Source of the DNA: Comamonadaceae bacterium | GTDB taxonomy: Bacteria; Pseudomonadota; Gammaproteobacteria; Burkholderiales; Burkholderiaceae_C | NCBI GenBank assembly: GCA_947460165.1 | Contig: CANHKH010000186.1 | Location: forward strand, 1-6,704 | Direction of reading: 5' to 3' | Length of the DNA: 6,704 nt | In this document: positions 1 through 4,398 of the stretch, in pieces | Numbering within the stretch: the first letter of the stretch is position 1 | How the letters are laid out: the number at the start of each line of letters is the position of its first letter | Translations under genes and position numbers: made by a program | Notes under the pieces: model-generated | Database searches by the model: none | Told to the model about the DNA's origin: nothing | Seen by the model: the letters and a program-made list of their open reading frames with translations, nothing else

Positions 1-665
1 AGCAAAGCCAGCAGGCTCTGGAACACATTGAAGACGCTCAGGTAAATGCCCAGCGTGGCGCTGATGTAGTTGGTCTCGCCGCCATCCACAATGCGCTTCA
101 AGTCATACAAGATGAAGGCCGAGAAAATGCCCACGGCCAGCATGCTGATCACCACCATGCCGGTGGACGAAGCCACAAACACGTTGATGACGGCGCCCAC
201 CATCAGCAGCAAAGCGCCCACCGTCAGCCACTTGCCCATGGAGGATAAATCGCGTTTGATGGTGGTAGACAGGCCAGCCATCAGCGCAAAGATGGCGGCG
301 GTGCCGCCAAAAGCGGTCATCACCAGGTCTGTGCCATTTTTGAAACCCAGCACCGTGGCCAGCATGCGAGACAGCATGAGGCCCATGAAAAAGGTGAAGG
401 CCAGCAACACCGGCACGCCCGCAGCCGAGTTTTTGGTTTTTTCAATGGCGTACATAAAGGCGAAGGCGCCGCCCATGAACACCACCAGGCCCATCCAGCC
501 TGTGAGTCCTGACGTGATGCCTGTGGCCACGCCCATCCAGGCGCCCAGCACGGTGGGCACCATGCTCAGGGCCAGCAAGGCATAGGTGTTGCGCAAGACA
601 CGGTTGCGCTCTGCCGACGTGGGCAGGGCGTAGTCGGGGGTGACGCTTGGGAAAGACTGGTTCAT
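1..665 (-). CDS. yccA: YccA-type Bax inhibitor-1 family membrane protein (3' end cut by window edge)
   Basis: This is an integral inner-membrane protein of the BI-1/YccA family. E. coli YccA binds the FtsH protease and modulates its activity, so a role in membrane-protein quality control is inferred here. 221 residues are visible. After a soluble N-terminus of about 25 residues there are roughly seven hydrophobic stretches, near 28-50, 56-75, 83-105, 115-132, 146-166, 169-187 and 203-221. Two segments match YccA closely: VLRNTY at 23-28 and GGETNYISAT at 195-204. The following segment has Ser (YLS) where many BI-1 proteins have YLD; E. coli YccA also lacks that Asp. The start is ATG at 665-663, preceded by a strong GGAGGT Shine-Dalgarno (676-671) five bases upstream. 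By comparison with YccA (219 aa), only about 10 C-terminal residues are missing. It is transcribed divergently from the GlcG-like gene. The family is certain; the exact YccA role is inferred. Confidence 0.93.
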   Translation of the reverse strand, partial: MNQSFPSVTPDYALPTSAERNRVLRNTYALLALSMVPTVLGAWMGVATGITSGLTGWMGLVVFMGGAFAFMYAIEKTKNSAAGVPVLLAFTFFMGLMLSRMLATVLGFKNGTDLVMTAFGGTAAIFALMAGLSTTIKRDLSSMGKWLTVGALLLMVGAVINVFVASSTGMVVISMLAVGIFSAFILYDLKRIVDGGETNYISATLGIYLSVFNVFQSLLAL

Positions 666-907
666 AAAAGACCTCCTTGAAAGTCCGGACCAGGGAAGCG
701 GGCCCTTGATGGGTCTACCGGTCTGATCACTGCTGTCATTTTAGGGACAGGACCTGGAATTCAAGAGCTCTCCCTATTTTTTGTGAGGGTACTGCAGGGG
801 GGCAGCGCTCATGAATAGGGCGGGCATGCCCTGTGCAGGCCTGTCTTGTGGCCAAGCAGGGGGCTAAACTGCCTCGTTTTTCTATCTCAACTTCGCTTTT
901 TACATCC
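666..907. other. Divergent intergenic spacer, yccA-like / GlcG-like
   Basis: This 242-bp spacer sits between two genes read outward, so it should hold both promoters. It contains the candidate leftward promoter at 738-765. It also has short palindromes: AGAGCTCT (764-771), followed by a T-run near 775-781, and GGGCATGCCC (822-831). A small direct repeat GGTCT occurs at 712-716 and 720-724. No convincing rightward -35/-10 pair was found: TTGTGG (846-851) and TAAACT (865-870) are only 13 bases apart. There is no convincing additional ORF. Confidence 0.5.
738..765 (-). promoter_or_regulatory. Candidate promoter of the yccA-like gene (sigma-32-like or weak sigma-70)
   Basis: Read on the minus strand, CTTGAA (765-760) is followed 13 bases later by CCCTAAAAT (746-738), about 70 bases before the yccA-like start. 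The first half matches the heat-shock sigma factor -35 core. The CCC of the second half resembles the start of the sigma-32 -10 element, but the rest agrees poorly. Read as sigma-70, TTGAAT and TAAAAT are good hexamers but only 15 bases apart, which is short. Which sigma factor uses it cannot be decided from the sequence. Confidence 0.3.
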
Positions 908-1315
908 ATGAAAACCCGCTCTAGTCTTGAATTGGCCGACGTCAAACAAATCGCTGCTGCTGCTGAAGCCGAAGCCCTGCTGAACAACTGGGCCGTGACG
1001 ATTGCCATTGCCGACGAAGGCGGCCACCTGCTGCACCTGCAGCGCCTCGACGGCGCGCCGCCCGTCTCGGCCCACATTGCCCCGGCCAAAGCCCACACGG
1101 CCGCGCTGGGCCGGCGCGAGAGCAAGGTGTATGAAGACGTGATCAACGGCGGCCGCACCTCCTTTTTGAGCGCGCCCGCCATCCAGGGCCTGCTCGAAGG
1201 CGGTGTGCCCATCATGAAAGACGGCTTTTGCCTGGGCGCCGTGGGGGTGAGCGGCGTCAAGTCCAGCGAAGACGCGCAAATCGCCAAGGCCGGCATTGCG
1301 GCCATAGGCCTGTAA
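908..1315 (+). CDS. GlcG/HbpS family heme-binding-like protein
   Basis: This is a 135-residue protein of the GlcG/HbpS (DUF336) family. Members are small alpha/beta proteins; Streptomyces HbpS binds heme, while GlcG of E. coli has no firmly established role. Family hallmarks are the opening LELADVKQIAAAAEAEA helix, VTIAIADEGGHLLHLQRLDGA, the SAHIAPAKAHTAA helix, GGVPIMKDG and the closing GAVGVSG...SSEDAQIAKAG. The ATG at 908 is chosen because it puts the family's first helix near the N-terminus and gives the usual length. The same frame stays open back to a GTG at 833, which would add 25 residues that do not look like family sequence or a clear signal peptide. No good Shine-Dalgarno precedes either start, so the start is uncertain. 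It is a single-gene unit, not next to a glycolate operon, so substrate and partner are unknown. Confidence 0.85.
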   Translation: MKTRSSLELADVKQIAAAAEAEALLNNWAVTIAIADEGGHLLHLQRLDGAPPVSAHIAPAKAHTAALGRRESKVYEDVINGGRTSFLSAPAIQGLLEGGVPIMKDGFCLGAVGVSGVKSSEDAQIAKAGIAAIGL

Positions 1316-1321
1316 GCATCG

Positions 1322-1382
1322 GCCTGCCGGCGAATCTTCGCCAGAGGTGACGCACCTTGCCCGGCACGATTCGCTTGCAGGC
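1322..1382. repeat. REP-like imperfect inverted repeat between convergent genes
   Basis: The left arm 1322-1336 (GCCTGCCGGCGAATC) and right arm 1368-1382 (GATTCGCTTGCAGGC) are inverted copies pairing at 13 of 15 positions around a 31-base loop. The left arm overlaps a second small stem, GGCGAA/TTCGCC (1329-1342). Next to the right arm is CTTGT/ACAAG (1382-1396). Read on the minus strand the element begins TTGTAGGAG followed by a palindromic part, like the REP elements dispersed in Pseudomonas and other proteobacteria. It lies between the 3' ends of the GlcG-like gene and exbD, the usual site for such repeats. There it could also terminate transcription from both sides, although no T-run follows the stem. 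Confidence 0.55.
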
Positions 1383-1407
1383 TTGTCTCCTACAAGGGCG
1401 CTATTGA

Positions 1408-1821
1408 TCAGGGCGCTTTGGGCTCGGTGATGAAGGCGATTTTGCGCAGCCCTGCCTGCTGGGCGGCGGCCAGGGCTTGGGCCACGCGTTCGTAGCGCAC
1501 GTTGCTGTCACCTCGAATGTGCAAATCGGGCTGAGGCTCTTTGGCCGCCATGGCCTTGAAGCGCTCGGCCAGGGCGGCGTCGTCCAGCGCAGCTTCATTC
1601 AAGAAATATTGGCCTTGCGCGTTCACTGTGAACGTGACCACCTCGGCCTGGGTGACTTGGGGCGTGCTGCTCGCGCGTGGCAGGTCCACGTCGATGGCGT
1701 GCTTCATCACCGGAATGGTGACCATGAAAATGATGAGCAACACCAGCATGACGTCCACCAGGGGCGTCATGTTGATCTCGTTCATCACCTCGTCGGTGTC
1801 GTCTTGGGTGCCAAAAGCCAT
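1408..1821 (-). CDS. exbD: TonB-system proton channel subunit ExbD (ExbD/TolR family)
   Basis: This is the small periplasm-facing subunit of the ExbB-ExbD proton-driven motor that energises TonB. With the start at 1821 it is 137 residues. There is a short cytoplasmic N-terminus, one membrane segment at about 21-40, then a periplasmic domain. The motif NEINMTPLVDVMLVLLIIF holds the essential membrane aspartate, D23 here, matching D25 of E. coli ExbD. The ATG at 1821-1819 is preferred because it lies 4 bp beyond the exbB stop, has AGGA about 9-12 bases upstream, and gives the family's usual N-terminus. An upstream in-frame ATG at 1860 would add 13 residues lying inside exbB. It is the last gene of the leftward unit. 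TolR is the main alternative, but the tonB neighbour and no tolA/tolB favour ExbD. Confidence 0.93.
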   Translation of the reverse strand: MAFGTQDDTDEVMNEINMTPLVDVMLVLLIIFMVTIPVMKHAIDVDLPRASSTPQVTQAEVVTFTVNAQGQYFLNEAALDDAALAERFKAMAAKEPQPDLHIRGDSNVRYERVAQALAAAQQAGLRKIAFITEPKAP

Positions 1822-1825
1822 GGGG

Positions 1826-2545
1826 TCAGTCCTGCTGGGTGTGGACTGAAGTTTTGCCAACAGCCTTGCCGCTGCCCACGCGTGCCCCTGTCATCAGGTA
1901 GGCGTGCAAGTCGTGGGCAAAGCGGCCCAGCTTGTGCAAGATGCCTTTGTTGCCGCGCACCAAGGCGTTGTAGCCCAGCACGGCCGGAATGGCGACGGCC
2001 AGGCCAAAGGCCGTCATGATGAGCGCCTCGCCCACCGGGCCCGCCACCTTGTCGATGGAGGCTTGGCCTGTGGTTCCTATGGCCACCAGCGCGTGGTAAA
2101 TGCCCCACACCGTGCCGAACAAGCCCACAAAGGGCGCGGTCGATCCCACCGAGGCCAGCACGGCCAGGCCGCTTTGCAGCCGGGCGGTGAAGTCGTCCAC
2201 CACCTGGCGCAGGTTGCGCGTGACCCATTCATTGCGGTCCAGCGCGTCTTGCAACTCTGCCTCGGTGCGGCTGTGGTGGCGGGCTGCTTCCGAGCCTTGC
2301 TCGACCATGAGCCTGAAGGGGTTGCTCGCGTCTGGCCCCAAAGCGGCCAGGCCACTGGCCAAGTCTTTGCTGTGCCAAAAGTTCTGAGCGTCCAATGCCA
2401 GTTTTTTGTAGCGCAGCACGTCCAAGGTCTTGAGCACGATGATGGTCCAAGACGCCAGCGACATGAGCAGCAGCAACAGGGCCACGGACCGGGTGACCCA
2501 GTCGCCCTGGGCCCAGACGTTGGCGATGCCGAATTCAGAATTCAT
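1826..2545 (-). CDS. exbB: TonB-system proton channel subunit ExbB (MotA/TolQ/ExbB family)
   Basis: This is the inner-membrane scaffold of the TonB energising complex, forming a pentameric pore around ExbD. It has 239 residues. The first membrane segment lies at about 19-40, followed by a long cytoplasmic loop (about 45-125). The second segment is at about 126-152 (SVGSTAPFVGLFGTVWGIY) and the third at about 172-193 (GEALIMTAFGLAVAIPAV). E173 and the threonines T145 and T178 occupy the conserved pore positions known from E. coli ExbB (E176, T148, T181). There is no long periplasmic N-terminal extension. The start ATG at 2545 has GGAG about 10 bases upstream. It begins 36 bp after tonB and ends 4 bp before exbD, which suggests translational coupling. 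TolQ is excluded mainly by the neighbouring tonB. Confidence 0.94.
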   Translation of the reverse strand: MNSEFGIANVWAQGDWVTRSVALLLLLMSLASWTIIVLKTLDVLRYKKLALDAQNFWHSKDLASGLAALGPDASNPFRLMVEQGSEAARHHSRTEAELQDALDRNEWVTRNLRQVVDDFTARLQSGLAVLASVGSTAPFVGLFGTVWGIYHALVAIGTTGQASIDKVAGPVGEALIMTAFGLAVAIPAVLGYNALVRGNKGILHKLGRFAHDLHAYLMTGARVGSGKAVGKTSVHTQQD

Positions 2546-2581
2546 AAGTTGAGTTCTCCAAAAAAGAGTTGGGCAGGCCCG

Positions 2582-3379
2582 TCAGTCGGGCAACTTCCAG
2601 AGCAAGGGCAGCTCCAGGCTGGTTTGGGTGGCCACGCCATTGACCGTGGCGGGCTTGAATCGCTGCGCCATGGCGAGTTGGATGGCAGCTTGGTCTAGCC
2701 TGGCAAATCCGCTGCTTGTCTCGATTTCCGCTTTTTGCGGTTTGCCGTCCGGTCCCACCCAAATGCGAACAACGTTTCTGCCGCTTTCACCCAGCCGCAT
2801 GGAGGCGGTGGGGTAGCGGTTGTTGGTGTCTATGTTGCCAATCAGGCTGGCCTGCGTGGGTGGCTGAGTGGGCTTGGGTAGTGCTGCGGGGGCAGGGGTC
2901 TGTGCGGCCTCGCTGGGGGCGGGCCTGGCGGGAGCAGGTGGCGCGGCTGGGCTTGGCGCCGCAGCTTGCACCGCCGGTGCCGCCGTGGCAGCGTTGGGAC
3001 TGGGCGCTGTGATGGGGCTGGTCACGGGGCTGGGGACTGGTGCAGGTGCCGGTGTAGGTGCCGGTGCAGGCGCTGGTGTCGGGGCGGGAACTGCTGGGGC
3101 AGGCGTTGGGGTGGGCGCCTGGGTGGGCAGTTTGGCGGGTGCTGGCGGCTGGGGACGCACCACAGGAGGCGGCGCAGGCGGCGCCGGCGGGGGAGGGCGA
3201 ACTTGGGGAGGCGGCAGCATCACCTGGGCGATCAACTCGGCCTTGACGATCACCTCGGTGGGCGGTTTGGCCAGGCCATGCACCAGCGCCCACAGCCCGA
3301 TCAAATGCGCCACGGTCACCAGCGCGATGGCCGGAATCTGGCGGCGCAAATCGCTCACAGTGGTGGTGGATGCTGGCAT
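2582..3379 (-). CDS. tonB: Energy-transducing protein TonB
   Basis: TonB spans the periplasm and passes proton-motive energy from ExbB-ExbD to outer-membrane TonB-dependent receptors. The 265 residues comprise a short basic N-terminus, a signal anchor at about 15-36 that carries H25 (matching the conserved membrane His of TonB), a long Pro/Ala-rich periplasmic linker at about 54-175, and a C-terminal domain at about 187-265. The C-terminal domain shows RYP (188-190), GPDGKPQKAEIETSSG (209-224), LDQAA, RFKPA (240-244) and a closing LPLLWKL, all typical of TonB_C. The linker is built on Pro-Ala and Pro-Thr rather than the Glu-Pro/Lys-Pro blocks of E. coli TonB. The ATG at 3379 is the only reasonable start, as an in-frame TAG lies 18 bases upstream. 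Its Shine-Dalgarno is poor. It starts 46 bp after ppsR and is followed by exbB. Confidence 0.94.
   Translation of the reverse strand: MPASTTTVSDLRRQIPAIALVTVAHLIGLWALVHGLAKPPTEVIVKAELIAQVMLPPPQVRPPPPAPPAPPPVVRPQPPAPAKLPTQAPTPTPAPAVPAPTPAPAPAPTPAPAPVPSPVTSPITAPSPNAATAAPAVQAAAPSPAAPPAPARPAPSEAAQTPAPAALPKPTQPPTQASLIGNIDTNNRYPTASMRLGESGRNVVRIWVGPDGKPQKAEIETSSGFARLDQAAIQLAMAQRFKPATVNGVATQTSLELPLLWKLPD
3026..3115 (-). repeat. tonB: Degenerate Pro-Ala/Pro-Thr coding repeat in the TonB linker
   Basis: TonB residues 89-118 are an almost pure alternation of Pro with Ala or Thr, encoded by imperfect 6-base units (GGTGCC, GGTGCA, GGCGCT and similar on the plus strand). Such runs form stiff extended rods that let TonB cross the periplasm. 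The repeat is diverged rather than identical, and unit gain or loss in multiples of three would change linker length without breaking the frame. Confidence 0.7.
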
Positions 3380-3402
3380 GGATTCAATGGTGCACTAAGG
3401 CG

Positions 3403-3423
3403 GGCTGGGGCAGCCAGGCCTGG
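3403..3423. other. Small hairpins between ppsR and tonB
   Basis: The 46-bp gap holds GGCTG/CAGCC with a 3-base loop (3403-3415), overlapping a perfect palindrome CCAGGCCTGG (3414-3423). On the transcribed minus strand no T-run follows, so this is not a convincing intrinsic terminator. It might tune read-through or mRNA stability between ppsR and tonB, or be chance in GC-rich DNA. Confidence 0.25.
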
Positions 3424-3425
3424 GT

Positions 3426-4244
3426 TCAATACACCAGTCTTTCAGGCCTGATCTCTTGCAAGATGGTGGTGGCGATCTCTTCAATGGACTTGGTGGTGGT
3501 CGACAGCCAGCGTATGCCTTCGCGCCGCATCATGGCCTCGGCCTCGTGAATTTCTGAGCGGCAATTGTCCAGGGCCGCGTACTTGGAATTGGGCCGCCTT
3601 TCGTTGCGGATTTGGCTCAGCCGCTCTGGGGCAATGGTCAGACCAAAGATTTTTTTGCGGTGCGGCACCAGCGCAGGCGGCAGTTGGCGGCGTTCAAAGT
3701 CTTCAGGAATCAGCGGGTAGTTGGAGGCCTTGAGCCCGTACTGCATGGCCAAATACAAGGACGTGGGCGTTTTGCCGCTGCGGCTGACGCCCACCAAAAT
3801 CACATCGGAGCCCGCCAGGTCGCGGTTGCTTTGCCCGTCGTCATGGGCCAGCGAAAAGTTAATCGCCTCAATCCGGTCGTCGTATTCCTGGCTTTTGGAG
3901 GCGTCCGAGAACCGCCCCACGCGGTGGTTGGACTTGATGCCCAGTTCGGCCTCCAGCGGTTCAACAAACATGCCAAACATGTCCAGCAGCATGCCATTGC
4001 AGTGCCTGACCACCCGCAGCACGTCCATGTTGACCAAGGTGGTGAACACAATGGGGCGCCGACCTTCGGCCTCGGCGGTGTGGTTGATTTGGCGCACCGC
4101 CTGGTGGGCTTTGTCTTCGGTGTCCACAAAGGGCAGGCGCACATGGCGGGGCTTGATCTCAAACTGGGCCAAGATGGCGTTGCCAAAGGTCTCAGCCGTG
4201 ATGCCGGTGCCGTCAGAGACAAAGAAAACAGTGCGTGTAGGCAT
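3426..4244 (-). CDS. ppsR: PEP synthase regulatory protein: bifunctional kinase/pyrophosphorylase (DUF299)
   Basis: PpsR controls phosphoenolpyruvate synthase. Family members inactivate PpsA by ADP-dependent phosphorylation of a threonine near the catalytic histidine, and reactivate it by phosphate-dependent removal that releases pyrophosphate. The 272 residues match the usual length (about 270-280). The N-terminus VFFVSDGTGITAET (6-19) is the family signature. A P-loop GVSRSGKTPTS spans 152-162. Other typical motifs are RIEAINFSLAHDDG (124-137), NYPLIPEDF (175-183) and GLTIAPERL (201-209). The ATG at 4244 places the signature at the expected position; no clear Shine-Dalgarno is visible before it. 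It is read away from its target gene ppsA across a 154-bp spacer and is likely cotranscribed with tonB-exbB-exbD. The ppsA neighbour argues against the paralogous PPDK regulator. Confidence 0.95.
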   Translation of the reverse strand: MPTRTVFFVSDGTGITAETFGNAILAQFEIKPRHVRLPFVDTEDKAHQAVRQINHTAEAEGRRPIVFTTLVNMDVLRVVRHCNGMLLDMFGMFVEPLEAELGIKSNHRVGRFSDASKSQEYDDRIEAINFSLAHDDGQSNRDLAGSDVILVGVSRSGKTPTSLYLAMQYGLKASNYPLIPEDFERRQLPPALVPHRKKIFGLTIAPERLSQIRNERRPNSKYAALDNCRSEIHEAEAMMRREGIRWLSTTTKSIEEIATTILQEIRPERLVY

Positions 4245-4398
4245 GGGGTGTGAACAGTCTTGGGGCCTGGGGTGAGCCCTACAATGCCCCTCATTATCGA
4301 ACGTCTATTGCCATGGCCCGCTCCAGCGCTCAAGAAGAACAACACAGCTGCCTGCCGCCCCTGGTGACCCTGGTTTTTAAACCTCCTGGAGTCTTGTC
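4245..4398. promoter_or_regulatory. Shared divergent promoter region of ppsR and ppsA
   Basis: This 154-bp spacer must hold the promoters for the leftward ppsR-tonB-exbBD unit and rightward ppsA. -10-like hexamers are GATAAT on the minus strand (4298-4293, about 49 bases before ppsR) and TACAAT on the plus strand (4280-4285, about 113 bases before ppsA). Neither has a good -35 at 16-18 bases. Close to ppsA is an AT-rich inverted repeat GGTTT/AAACC (4372-4383), then GGAG (4388-4391), which is the ppsA ribosome binding site seven bases before its ATG. Short reading frames in this spacer show no family resemblance. Confidence 0.6.
4280..4298 (-). promoter_or_regulatory. Candidate Fur box overlapping the ppsR-side -10
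   Basis: The minus strand reads GATAATGAGGGGCATTGTA. Against the classical Fur consensus GATAATGATAATCATTATC it agrees at 13 of 19 positions: all of the left GATAATGA and CATT-T of the right arm, with the middle four bases replaced by G. The arms ATAATG/CATTGT form a near-palindrome. It is the main AT-containing palindrome in this spacer. It coincides with the best ppsR-side -10, a position suited to repression, and tonB-exbB-exbD lie downstream, which are commonly Fur-controlled. The G-rich centre weakens the case. Confidence 0.4.

Noticed and set aside
70..585. Plus-strand 171-codon ORF opposite the yccA-like gene
   Set aside because: No family features, whereas the minus strand shows hydrophobic segments, YccA motifs and a perfect Shine-Dalgarno.
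764..781. AGAGCTCT palindrome plus T-run as an intrinsic terminator
   Set aside because: The stem is only four base pairs with no loop, the T-run is not adjacent, and no gene points into this divergent spacer.
1477..2698. Plus-strand ORFs opposite exbD and exbB
   Set aside because: Low-complexity mirror translations with no domain; the minus-strand frames carry the conserved ExbB/ExbD residues.
2868..3398. Plus-strand Gly/Ala-rich ORF opposite tonB
   Set aside because: It is the reverse complement of the Pro/Ala-rich TonB linker (Pro and Ala codons become Gly and Ala/Arg/Cys-type codons); the TonB anchor and C-terminal domain on the minus strand settle the coding strand.
3612..4345. Other-frame ORFs within and around ppsR on both strands
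   Set aside because: They overlap a complete, motif-bearing PpsR frame and lack any recognisable features of their own.
4372..4383. GGTTT/AAACC inverted repeat upstream of ppsA as a terminator or riboswitch element
   Set aside because: A five-base-pair stem with a two-base gap is too weak, and no larger conserved RNA fold could be recognised around it.
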